Shown: positions 19,292 to 29,285 of the stretch, one piece after another
Position numbering within the stretch: the first letter of the stretch is position 1
How the letters are laid out: each line of letters begins with the position of its first letter
Assembly (NCBI GenBank): GCA_903914175.1
Contig: CAIWNX010000178.1
Location: forward strand, 1-41,081
Length of the DNA: 41,081 nucleotides
Source of the DNA: an uncultured beta proteobacterium
Lineage (GTDB): Bacteria > Pseudomonadota > Gammaproteobacteria > Burkholderiales > Burkholderiaceae_C
Direction: 5' to 3'
Program-made: the position numbers and the translations under genes
Notes under the pieces: model-generated
What the model was told of the DNA's origin: nothing
Databases searched by the model: none
What the model saw: only the letters and a program-made list of their open reading frames with translations

Positions 19292-20539
19292 CTATTTGCA
19301 CTCAGGGTTGGTGCGCGAGCCCAAGCCCATTTTGGCAAAGGCTTCATTGCTCATGCCAAGCTGCTGACTGACGCTGGGCATCACCTTGACGACCTTGTTG
19401 AACAAAGTTCCTTCGGCGTTCTTGGCAACTTCGGTCACGAACATGTTGGCCACTGCATTGCGGTTCGCGTCAAGCTTGATATCCCCTGTCGGTGATTTCA
19501 AGGTCATCGTCGCCAGCGCCTTGCGATAGGCCGCATGATTGTTCGACAAATCCCCCTTGACGGCGTCAAGTGCATCGAGCGTGGCTTTTGTGTTCAGGTA
19601 GTAGGCATGGGCAAACAGGCTTGGGCTGGGGAAGGCATCTTTTGAAGACGCCTTGTAGTCAGCAACGAATTTCTTCCAGCCGGCATCATCCCAGTTGTCC
19701 GCAATCGGACCGGCCGACAGGGTGCCGATCATCCCGTCACGACGTTTTCCCTTGAAGCTCAAGACCGTTTGGTCAACGGTGATCGATCCGCCGATCATTG
19801 GCTTATCGCCACCGGACTGCTCATACTGCGATAAGAAATTGACCGCATCCGAACCACCGAGCGCAACGTAGATGGCGTCAATGTCCTTGGGCAGTTTGGC
19901 GATGACGCTGGAATAGTCCTTGGTTCCCAGCGGGACCCAATTCTTGTCGATGACTTTACCGCCGGCCTTGCAGAATTCAACCATGAAGCCCTGCACCTGC
20001 GAATAGGGAAACGAGTAATCCTCAGCGATCACGACCGCCCTCTTGTAGCCTTTGCTGAATGCATAGGTGCCCAATCCGGCTTGCCACTGTGCGCCTTCGG
20101 TCGAGAAACGGAAGAAGTTGGGCGCTGGATCCTGCAAGGTTGTACCCTGCGCGGCTGATGCGCCATTGATAAATGTGACCTTTGATTGGCCTTTGGCATA
20201 TCCTTTGACTGCGATACCCTCGTCGCCCGAAAGAGGGCCGACCAGGATGTCAACCTTGTCCTGCTCGACCAACTTGCGGGCGGCGGCGACAGCCGAGTCA
20301 GGCGTGGCATTCGAGGAACCCTTGATGATCTCGATCTTCTTGCCACCCGCCATGTACTTATGCTCTTTGAGCGCCAGTTCCGCGCCACGCATGCCGTCCT
20401 GGCCCAGCACGGTAAACGGGCCTTCCAGGGTGGCTAGCAAACCAATCTTGATGGTTTGTTGCGCGTGGGCAGCACCGAACAAGGTGCTGATCGCCAAAGC
20501 TGTGGCGCTGATAGCCAAGGGACGAAATACTTGAACCAT
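19292..20539 (-). CDS. ABC transporter substrate-binding protein (LivJ/K-like, periplasmic binding type I)
   Basis: Signal peptide ...LFGAAHAQQTIKIGLLATLEGPFTVLGQDGMRGAELALKE. Confidence 0.92.
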   Translation of the reverse strand: MVQVFRPLAISATALAISTLFGAAHAQQTIKIGLLATLEGPFTVLGQDGMRGAELALKEHKYMAGGKKIEIIKGSSNATPDSAVAAARKLVEQDKVDILVGPLSGDEGIAVKGYAKGQSKVTFINGASAAQGTTLQDPAPNFFRFSTEGAQWQAGLGTYAFSKGYKRAVVIAEDYSFPYSQVQGFMVEFCKAGGKVIDKNWVPLGTKDYSSVIAKLPKDIDAIYVALGGSDAVNFLSQYEQSGGDKPMIGGSITVDQTVLSFKGKRRDGMIGTLSAGPIADNWDDAGWKKFVADYKASSKDAFPSPSLFAHAYYLNTKATLDALDAVKGDLSNNHAAYRKALATMTLKSPTGDIKLDANRNAVANMFVTEVAKNAEGTLFNKVVKVMPSVSQQLGMSNEAFAKMGLGSRTNPECK

Positions 20540-20577
20540 AAAAAGATCTCCTAAGTTGATTTGGAAGTGGACTCTGA

Positions 20578-21663
20578 CTAAGGTTTCCCGCGAGGGCCAC
20601 CTATATTTCGCAGGCGCTGCCAGAGTCCAAGCAGGCCATCGGGTGAAAAAAGCACGATGGCGAGGAAAACCCCGCCGATCACCAAGTTAAAGCGTTCGCG
20701 TTCAATCAGATCAATCGCAAAGTTTTGCAGCAAAACAAACACCAACGCGCCAATGAACGGACCGATCGGATGACGAAGACCTCCCAGCACCGCGATGATG
20801 AGGACGTTGATCATCGCGCCCATACTGACGGTTGAAGACGAGATTCGCCCGTTGTAGTAAATGAAGAGCACGCCCGCCGCAGATGCGATGACCCCGCCCA
20901 ATGCATGTGCGGCAACTCGGTGCAGGTTTACATCAAAACCCAGTGCCGCCATGCGCCGTGGATTGTCCCGGATGCCTTGTAGCGCCATTCCAAAAGGCGC
21001 ACGCACGATATAGGTGACACCCGCATAGCCAAGAATCGCCAACGCGAGCGCCAAATAGTAGTAGGGCATTGGGCTGCGCCAATCAAGACCGAACAAAATC
21101 GGCGGCAAGACCTGTTGAATACCCTGGAAACCGTTGAACAGCAGATAGTTCTGCTGCGCAAGATAGTAAAACGCCACACCGATGGCCAGTGTGATCATGA
21201 TCGTATAAATCCCCTCGGTACGGACCGCCAGCATGCCAATCAACGTGGCCGCAAACGTGCCAATCAGGACGGCCAGAGGAATAGCCAACCACCAGGGCCA
21301 ACCGAGGTTGATGCTTTGCGTCGTCGCCCCCGCCGTGCCAATGATTGCCACCGCATAACCGGCAATTCCAGCGACTGTCATTTGCGACAGGGTCACCATG
21401 CCGCCGTAACCCCCCAGCAGGGCGAGTGACAAGGCAAGCAGCCCGAGTACCAAAGTCTGCGCGCCAATCTGGAATATAAAAAATGGATCGGCAAGCCATG
21501 GGTAAAGCAGCAAGGCCGCCAACAGCACCAGATGTGGCCAAAGGAATGCGCCGTCGATCAAGCGGGATGTCGATGCAGGCCTTTGCGGCTGCGCCTGGGG
21601 TGCCGGCACGCCAGCGTCTGCTGTCCTGCCAGACATGGCATGGCGCCACTTTGCAGCACTCAT
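20578..21663 (-). CDS. Branched-chain amino-acid-type ABC transporter permease (LivM-like)
   Basis: Multi-TM; LSLALLGGYGGMVTLSQMTVAGIAGYAVAI; C-terminal FSPDGLLGLWQR. Confidence 0.92.
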   Translation of the reverse strand: MSAAKWRHAMSGRTADAGVPAPQAQPQRPASTSRLIDGAFLWPHLVLLAALLLYPWLADPFFIFQIGAQTLVLGLLALSLALLGGYGGMVTLSQMTVAGIAGYAVAIIGTAGATTQSINLGWPWWLAIPLAVLIGTFAATLIGMLAVRTEGIYTIMITLAIGVAFYYLAQQNYLLFNGFQGIQQVLPPILFGLDWRSPMPYYYLALALAILGYAGVTYIVRAPFGMALQGIRDNPRRMAALGFDVNLHRVAAHALGGVIASAAGVLFIYYNGRISSSTVSMGAMINVLIIAVLGGLRHPIGPFIGALVFVLLQNFAIDLIERERFNLVIGGVFLAIVLFSPDGLLGLWQRLRNIGGPRGKP

Positions 21664-22640
21664 GAACGAGACCCCATCAGACCATGCGGTCGAAACGCGA
21701 GCACGATCACCATGATCACGAAAGTGAACACGACACCGTAGGTTGGCGCATAGGCCTGGCCGAACGTTTCAGCCATCCCAATCAACAAAGCACCAACGGC
21801 TGCGCCACTGATGCTCCCCATGCCACCGACGATCACCACCACCAGCGAGGCCAGCAGATAACGCACGTCTTCACCGGGTGCGATGGACAGGGCCGTGCCA
21901 CCCACGACACCCGCGAACCCGGCCAGGCCAGCGCCGATCCCAAAGGTGATCACAAAAAGGCGCTGCACATTCACGCCACTGGCCGACAACATCAACTTGT
22001 CATCCACGCCAGCCCGAACCATCATGCCAACCCGGGTGCGGTTGAGAAACAGCCACAACAAGACACCCATCACGGTCGCGGTGAACAGCACGACGAGCCG
22101 AAAACCGGCGTACTTGTTCACGATTGGCAGGGCGACGGTGGCGGTCAGCCAGGCCGGTGCATCGAACTGGTAAATGTCGCCGCCCCAGAACCAGAGAAAC
22201 AAATCGGCCATGACGATCGACAGACCAATCGTCACGAGCGTTTGTCGCAAATCCTGTCCCTCCATGCGGCGAAAGATAAGTACTTGCATCAGCATGCCGA
22301 ACAAGGCAGAAGACAGAAACCCGGCTGCCAGCGCCACAAACCATGAGCCCGTCAATTCGCCTACGCTATAGCCGACGTAAGCACCCAGCAAATACAAGGA
22401 ACCGTGCGCTAAATTGACGTTGCGCATCAGTCCAAATATCAGGGTAAATCCGGCAGCAACCAGGAAATAAAGTGCAGCCAGCGTCAGGCCGTTCAGAACC
22501 GTCAGCAAGAATAGGCGCGGATTGTCCGACAGGCCCCAAACCGACAAAAGCAGTCCAAGGACGAGCCAGAATAATGACCAGGCCAAAGCCTTGAATCGTT
22601 GGATGAAGGGAGTTCTGTTTGCCACAGGCGCCGATATCAT
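21660..22640 (-). CDS. Branched-chain amino-acid-type ABC transporter permease (LivH-like)
   Basis: VLNGLTLAALYFLVAAGFTLIFGLMRNVNLAHGSLYLLGAYVG; ATGA overlap with LivM. Start at 22640 (MISAPV) or 22706. Confidence 0.92.
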   Translation of the reverse strand: MISAPVANRTPFIQRFKALAWSLFWLVLGLLLSVWGLSDNPRLFLLTVLNGLTLAALYFLVAAGFTLIFGLMRNVNLAHGSLYLLGAYVGYSVGELTGSWFVALAAGFLSSALFGMLMQVLIFRRMEGQDLRQTLVTIGLSIVMADLFLWFWGGDIYQFDAPAWLTATVALPIVNKYAGFRLVVLFTATVMGVLLWLFLNRTRVGMMVRAGVDDKLMLSASGVNVQRLFVITFGIGAGLAGFAGVVGGTALSIAPGEDVRYLLASLVVVIVGGMGSISGAAVGALLIGMAETFGQAYAPTYGVVFTFVIMVIVLAFRPHGLMGSRS

Positions 22641-22837
22641 GCAGCCCAGCGCGCAGTCCGCGACGAACGTATTTTCAGTGGTCGATAGAAGTTTCGACCA
22701 ACACAAAAAGGGTTGCGGCGCTGACCACCGCAGCGAAAACTTGCGCGCTTCATTCGCTGTTTCCTACTTCGGTGAAATTTGAGTTAATCTCGGTTCGCTG
22801 CTGCCACATTTAATATGCAACCTGTTTTGGCACGTTT

Positions 22838-22872
22838 CGAGACACATCCCAAAAAATTGGACATGCGTCTCA
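22838..22872. promoter_or_regulatory. Candidate TetR operator: inverted repeat in the divergent livH/tetR intergenic region
   Basis: GAGACACAT (22839-22847) and ATGCGTCTC (22863-22871), 8/9 complementary, 15-nt spacer. Confidence 0.35.
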
Positions 22873-22928
22873 TTTTCTGAGCCGATGATAGGCGTTAAAC
22901 AACTTAAATACCACCCCCGGAGCGCATT

Positions 22929-23615
22929 TTGACATCAGGGAATACCCGCACTCAACCGACCCTCTCGCCCGAACCTCCGGCACGGGGCGCGGGGGCTCGG
23001 ACTTACTCGCTGTTACTGGCAACAGCAATGGATGTCATCCGCGATGGACACGTGCCCTCCATTGCGGAAGTTGCGGTACGCGCACGGGTTTCGCGGGCTA
23101 CCGCCTATCGCTACTTTCCGAGCAGAAGTGTCCTGATCACAGCCGTGGTCAACACGTCACTGGCGCCGGTGCGGTCCTGGCAATCGAAAAAAATGGATGG
23201 CCATGCGCGCGTTATGGAAATGTTCACCAAGACATTTCCAAGCTTCAAGGAGTTCGAGCCCCAACTGCGCGCAGCGGTTCAACTTTCGCTTGAACAATGG
23301 GCGTTGGAACGTGCGGGTTTGCTGGAAGAAGAGCCGTATCGACGCGGTCATCGCATCGGCATATTGGCACATGCCGTACAGCCTTTTGAAGGCCAACTAA
23401 AGCCCCGCACGCTTGATAAGTTGCGCAAGGCCTTGTCGATCATTTACGGCATTGAACCGCACATGGTGCTGAAAGATATATGGGGGTCAAGCAATCGGGA
23501 AGTAGAGTCGATTGCGCTGTGGATGGCTGATGCGCTGGTTAGCGCTGCCCTTCGAGAGGCAGAGTGCAAACCGATCAAAGCTCCAAAGAAACGCTGGGAC
23601 CCTGATCCAACCTGA
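22929..23615 (+). CDS. TetR/AcrR family transcriptional regulator
   Basis: ATAMDVIRDGHVPSIAEVAVRARVSRATAYRYFPSRSVLITAVV HTH; TTG start preceded by GGAG. Confidence 0.85.
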   Translation: MTSGNTRTQPTLSPEPPARGAGARTYSLLLATAMDVIRDGHVPSIAEVAVRARVSRATAYRYFPSRSVLITAVVNTSLAPVRSWQSKKMDGHARVMEMFTKTFPSFKEFEPQLRAAVQLSLEQWALERAGLLEEEPYRRGHRIGILAHAVQPFEGQLKPRTLDKLRKALSIIYGIEPHMVLKDIWGSSNREVESIALWMADALVSAALREAECKPIKAPKKRWDPDPT

Positions 23616-23633
23616 AGTTGACCGCCTTCTTCA

Positions 23634-23841
23634 CTTGTCGGCTTGGTCAAACAGGAGTGTGGCGCTCAAGGCCGAACGCATGTCCTGGTCAAGTGTCTGG
23701 ACGCCCTTGAACACAAATGAGCCACCGTTGCGCCACACGGTTTGCGTAGTGGCCAATGATGCGGATGTGCTCGCATCGAGGACACGCACCTCAATGATTA
23801 CCTGCGTGTCGCCACCCACGATGACGGGTATTCCCACGTAG
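23634..23841 (-). pseudogene. Possible truncated gene remnant (unknown envelope/lipoprotein-like C-terminus)
   Basis: GIPVIVGGDTQVIIEVRVLDASTSASLATTQTVWRNGGSFVFKGVQTLDQDMRSALSATLLFDQADK reads like a protein C-terminus; the frame is closed by TGA inside the adjacent hairpin element. Confidence 0.35.
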
Positions 23842-23843
23842 AT

Positions 23844-23915
23844 AGGGGGTCAAATCTTGCCCCCTTTTTGTGTTTGAAATTTGCCCGGCGCAACACGGGC
23901 TGGGCGCCAAATTTC
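23844..23915. repeat. Composite hairpin element (terminator-like AGGGGG...CCCCCTTTTT plus GAAATTTG...CAAATTTC)
   Basis: AGGGGG(23844-23849)/CCCCCT(23860-23865) followed by Ts; second pair GAAATTTG (23876-23883)/CAAATTTC (23908-23915). Confidence 0.45.
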
Positions 23916-24156
23916 TTATCACAAAGCAAGGCTTCAAGCGTCGCAGCATGCCAACACCGTTTACGCTGGGACGCCGGATTCTGACTGCGACAGCAATGGG
24001 TACGATCATCAAGCTCAGCGGGGCGCCCTGATGAAGACCCGGTTGCGCGGGCGTGCACAATGTGTCCTTAATCAAGCTTTGCGCTGATTGACATGTTTTT
24101 GCCGCTTTTTCGTCACAATCTGGCGCTATGCTTGGACTTTCTACTCAGGAGGCTAT

Positions 24157-25458
24157 ATGAACTTCAAGATTGCTGCCGTTGCCCTTGCAGCGGCTTTCGC
24201 CGTGTCGGCCCAGGCCCAGACCGAAATTCAGTGGTGGCATTCGATGACTGCCGTCAATGGCGAGTGGGTTAACGACCTGGCCAAGGAATTCAATGCCAGC
24301 CAGAAAGAGTACAAGGTAGTCCCCACGTACAAGGGTAGCTATGCCGAATCCATGACGGCGGCGGTTGCGGCGTTTCGCGCCGGCAATGCGCCCAACATCC
24401 TGCAAGTCTTCGAGGTCGGCACCGCCACCATGATGGCCAGCAAGGGCGCCATCGTGCCGGTCGGCAAGGTGATGACGGACGCCGGTTACAAGTTTGACCC
24501 CACGGTTTATGTTTCTGCCGTGGCCGGCTATTACACGGCGCCGAACGGCCAGATGCTGAGCTTCCCGTTCAACAGTTCGACCACGATCTTCTACTTCAAC
24601 AAGGATGCGTTCAAGGCCGCCGGCATTGACACCAACAAGCCGCCAACCACCTGGCCGGAAGTTGCCTTGGCAGCGGCCAAACTCAAGGCCAGCGGCCACA
24701 AGTGCCCGCTCACGATCGCCTGGCAGAGTTGGACCCAGTTGGAAAGCTTCTCGGCCTGGCATAACGTGGAGTTCGCCAGCAAGTCCAACGGCCTGGCCGG
24801 CATGGATGCGCGCCTGAAGGTGGACTCACCACTGCATGTGCGCCATATTGAAAACCTTGCCAACATGGCCAAGCAGGGCCTGTTCATTTACAAGGGCCGT
24901 GAAAATGTACCGGAGGCGACTTTCATTTCTGGCGAATGCGCCATGATCACCACGTCCGCCGGTTTCTACGGCAACGTTGCCAAGAACGCCAAATTTGATT
25001 ACGCCTTGGCCACCCTGCCCTACTATCCCGACGTTCCCGGCGCACCGCAAAACACGGTGATCGGCGGCGCCAGCCTGTGGGTGATGGCCGGCAAGAAGCC
25101 TGCTGAATACAAGGGTGTGGCAGACTTCTTCAGCTTCATTTCCAAGCCCGAAGTGCAGTCGGCCAGCCACAAGCGCACCGGCTATCTGCCGATCACCACC
25201 GCAGCCTATCAGTTGACGGAGAAATCCGGCTTCTACAAGGAAAAGCCCGGCACCGACATTGCGGTACAGCAGATGATCCGCAAGGTGACCGACAAGAGCC
25301 GTGGCATCCGTCTGGGCAACTACGTGCAGATACGTCAGGTTGAAGACGAAGAGTTGGAACAGGTCTGGAGCGGCAAGAAGTCCGCCACGGAAGCACTGCA
25401 GGCCATCGTCAAACGTGGCAACGAGCATCTGGAACGCTTTCAAAAGGCGAACAAGTAA
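24157..25458 (+). CDS. ugpB: sn-glycerol-3-phosphate ABC transporter substrate-binding protein
   Basis: MNFKIAAVALAAAFAVSAQAQTEIQWWHSMTAVNGEWVNDLAKEFNASQKEYKVVPTYKGSYAESMTAAVAAFRAGNAPNILQVFEVGTATMMA; AGGAGG at 24147. Confidence 0.95.
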   Translation: MNFKIAAVALAAAFAVSAQAQTEIQWWHSMTAVNGEWVNDLAKEFNASQKEYKVVPTYKGSYAESMTAAVAAFRAGNAPNILQVFEVGTATMMASKGAIVPVGKVMTDAGYKFDPTVYVSAVAGYYTAPNGQMLSFPFNSSTTIFYFNKDAFKAAGIDTNKPPTTWPEVALAAAKLKASGHKCPLTIAWQSWTQLESFSAWHNVEFASKSNGLAGMDARLKVDSPLHVRHIENLANMAKQGLFIYKGRENVPEATFISGECAMITTSAGFYGNVAKNAKFDYALATLPYYPDVPGAPQNTVIGGASLWVMAGKKPAEYKGVADFFSFISKPEVQSASHKRTGYLPITTAAYQLTEKSGFYKEKPGTDIAVQQMIRKVTDKSRGIRLGNYVQIRQVEDEELEQVWSGKKSATEALQAIVKRGNEHLERFQKANK

Positions 25459-25468
25459 AGTCTGTTTC

Positions 25469-25521
25469 ACTTGCCGGCCTCGGTCTGTCGGGTGACAGCG
25501 GGGCTGTGCTAGCCGACAAGT
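25469..25521 (+). promoter_or_regulatory. Intercistronic RNA structure between ugpB and ugpA
   Basis: Outer stem ACTTGCCGGC (25469-25478)/GCCGACAAGT (25512-25521), 9/10 paired; inner CTGTC-GGGT-GACAG (25485-25498) overlaps alternative ACAGC-GGG-GCTGT (25495-25507). Confidence 0.5.
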
Positions 25522-25529
25522 CCTGAACA

Positions 25530-26411
25530 GTGGAAAAACGCGTTCAATTTCGCTCAGCCTGGCTGCCTTGGGTGCTGCTGGCGCCCCAGGTCGCCGTCAT
25601 TGGCATGTTTTTCTTCTGGCCTGCAGGCCAGGCCTTGCTGCAATCATTCCAGGTTGAGGACGCATTCGGCACTTCGACGCAGTGGGTTGGAATGGAAAAT
25701 TTCAAGCGCCTGTGGGGCGATGCCAGCTACCTGGCCTCCTTCAAAACCACGGCCATGTTTTCCCTGCTGGTTGCCGTTCTGGGCATTAGCCTGTCCCTGC
25801 TGCTGGCCATTTTTGCCGATCGCGTCGTGCGCGGCGCCATGTTCTACAAAACCCTGCTGATCGTGCCCTACGCGGTGGCACCAGCAGTGGCGGGCGTGCT
25901 GTGGATCTTTATGTTTTCTCCCTCGCTGGGTGTGGTTTCCTATGCCCTTGGGAAACTGGGTCTGAACTGGAACCACCTGCTCAATGAGGGTCACGCCATG
26001 ACGCTGATCGTGATGGCCGCGGTCTGGAAGCAGATCTCCTACAACTTCCTGTTTTTTTTGGCCGGTTTGCAGTCGATTCCGAAATCCTTGATCGAAGCGG
26101 CGGCCATCGATGGCGCCAAGCCCTGGCGGCGCTTCTGGACGATCCAGTTTCCTCTGCTCTCGCCCACCACGTTCTTCCTGCTGGTCATCAACATGGTGTA
26201 CGCGTTCTTCGACACCTTCGCCATCGTCGACGCCACGACGCACGGCGGTCCGGGCCAGGCCACGTCAATCCTGGTTTACAAGGTCTATTACGATGGTTTC
26301 AAGGCGATGGACCTGGGCGGCTCGGCGGCGCAATCAGTGGTGCTGATGACGATCGTTGTTGCCCTTACCGTGGTGCAGTTCCAATTTATCGAAAAGAGAG
26401 TGAACTACTGA
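25530..26411 (+). CDS. ugpA: sn-glycerol-3-phosphate ABC transporter permease
   Basis: [63 protein letters not shown] motif; GTG start. Confidence 0.94.
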   Translation: MEKRVQFRSAWLPWVLLAPQVAVIGMFFFWPAGQALLQSFQVEDAFGTSTQWVGMENFKRLWGDASYLASFKTTAMFSLLVAVLGISLSLLLAIFADRVVRGAMFYKTLLIVPYAVAPAVAGVLWIFMFSPSLGVVSYALGKLGLNWNHLLNEGHAMTLIVMAAVWKQISYNFLFFLAGLQSIPKSLIEAAAIDGAKPWRRFWTIQFPLLSPTTFFLLVINMVYAFFDTFAIVDATTHGGPGQATSILVYKVYYDGFKAMDLGGSAAQSVVLMTIVVALTVVQFQFIEKRVNY

Positions 26412-26450
26412 TGATGCCCCCACGCTTGGCACTTCACGAGGACTCTCGCC

Positions 26451-27302
26451 ATGGTTGAACGCAGCCCGTTTCTGACTTTTCTGGCCCATGCGGTAATGAT
26501 TCTGGGCGTCCTCGTTGTCGCCTTTCCGCTGTATCTGGCTTTTGTCGCGTCCACCCACACGGCGCAGGAAATCGTGCAGGCACCGATGCCCTTGCTGCCG
26601 GGCAGCAATCTTTGGGCAACCTACGAAAAAGCATTGCTGGGTGGCGGTTACGGCGCCGGTTCCAGAGCACCGGTGATACACATGATGTGGGTCAGTCTGG
26701 TCACGGCATTGGTGATCACCTTCGGCAAGATTTCAATATCCTTGCTATCGGCTTTTGCCATCGTTTACTTCCGTTTCCCGTTCAAGAATTTCTTCTTCTG
26801 GGCAATTTTTATCACACTGATGCTGCCAGTCGAGGTGCGCATCGGCCCAACCTACCAAGTGGTCGCCGACCTTGGCATGCTCAACACCTACGCCGGCTTG
26901 ACGATTCCCTTGATCGCTTCGGCGACGGCGACTTTTTTGTTTCGGCAGTTCTTCATGTCAGTGCCTGACGAGTTGACGGAAGCCGCGCGCATGGACGGCG
27001 CCAGTCCGATCCGTTTTTTCATCGATATTCTGGTGCCGCTGTCCAAGACTTCGGTCGCCGCGCTGTTTGTGATTCAGTTCATCTACGGCTGGAACCAGTA
27101 CCTGTGGCCGCTGCTGGCCACAACCTCGGAAAACATGTACCCGGTGGTGGTGGGCATCAAGATGATGGTGGCCGGTGGCGATTCACAAAATGAGTGGAAC
27201 GTGGTGATGGCCACCGCCCTGCTGGCCATGCTGCCGCCAGCCATGGTGGTTATGCTGATGCAAAAATGGTTTGTCAAGGGACTGGTGGACACGGAGAAGT
27301 AA
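26451..27302 (+). CDS. ugpE: sn-glycerol-3-phosphate ABC transporter permease
   Basis: [46 protein letters not shown]. Confidence 0.94.
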   Translation: MVERSPFLTFLAHAVMILGVLVVAFPLYLAFVASTHTAQEIVQAPMPLLPGSNLWATYEKALLGGGYGAGSRAPVIHMMWVSLVTALVITFGKISISLLSAFAIVYFRFPFKNFFFWAIFITLMLPVEVRIGPTYQVVADLGMLNTYAGLTIPLIASATATFLFRQFFMSVPDELTEAARMDGASPIRFFIDILVPLSKTSVAALFVIQFIYGWNQYLWPLLATTSENMYPVVVGIKMMVAGGDSQNEWNVVMATALLAMLPPAMVVMLMQKWFVKGLVDTEK

Positions 27303-27360
27303 TATGTTTGCGGGACAGACCGGAGCGAAGCGGAGCTCTGTCGCCAACTGAACAAAAACT

Positions 27361-28397
<1,037 letters not shown>

Positions 28398-28401
<4 letters not shown>

Positions 28402-29237
28402 CTGTCATCCTGGACCTGATCCGGGATCCATGGATTGCGGATCAAGTCCGCAACGACAAACCAAGGTTTGAAATGACACTACCCTCCTGGCCCTACCCCC
28501 GCTGGATCGCGCACCGTGGCGCGGGCAATCTGGCACCTGAGAACACGATGGCAGCATTTCGTCTGGGCGCCAGCCACGGCTACCGCATGTTTGAATGCGA
28601 TGTCAAACTCAGCGCCGATGGAGTGCCCTTCCTGATGCACGATGCCACGCTGCAACGCACCACCAATGGTCCGGCGCGCCTGGGTCGCGAGGCCAGCATG
28701 GTCGGCGGTGATCACCCCTGGGCCAGCCTGGCACAACTCGACGCCGGCAGTTGGCATTCGCGTGCTTTCGCTGGCGAGCCCTTGCCCAGTTTCGAGGCCA
28801 TCGCGCGCTACTGCCTTCACAACGGCCATTTTCTGAACATTGAAATCAAACCCACACCCGGGCTCGCACGCCAGACCGGCGAGGTCGTGGCACGCGCCGC
28901 GGCCCGGCTTTGGCAGGGTGCTGACGTACCGCCGCTGCTGACATCGTTCAAGCCCGACGCACTGGCAGCAGCGCGCGAGGCCCAACCCGAACTGCCACGC
29001 GGCCTGCTGCTCGCCACCCTGCCCAAAGGCTGGGTCGAAGCGGCCATCGAACTGGGATGCGTGGCGGTCGTCTGCGACCACGCCCTGTGGGACAAGACCA
29101 GCGTCGCGCAGGCCAAAGGCGCCGGGCTGCGCACCCTGAGCTACACCGTCAATGACGAATGGGCGGCGCAGCGCTTGCTCGACCTTGGCACCGACACCAT
29201 CATCACCGACCGCGTGGACCTGTTCGCTCCGAGCTGA
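28398..29237 (+). CDS. ugpQ: Glycerophosphodiester phosphodiesterase
   Basis: [58 protein letters not shown] catalytic region. Start either 28398 (overlaps ugpC stop) or 28471 (MTLPSW). Confidence 0.92.
28401..28457 (+). repeat. Dispersed double-hairpin repeat, copy A
   Basis: ACTGTCATCCTGGACCTGATCCGGGATCCATGGATTGCGGATCAAGTCCGCAACGAC; reverse complement of 32011-32066 apart from 4 substitutions and 1 indel. Confidence 0.85.
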
Positions 29238-29285
29238 GATTTGCTTTTGCTATGATTTTGTCCTCACCCTGAAGGACCGATCATC

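Noticed and set aside
18416-19495. 359-aa plus-strand ORF
   Set aside because: Antisense to LivG and the binding-protein gene, both with unambiguous motifs; high-GC shadow ORF.
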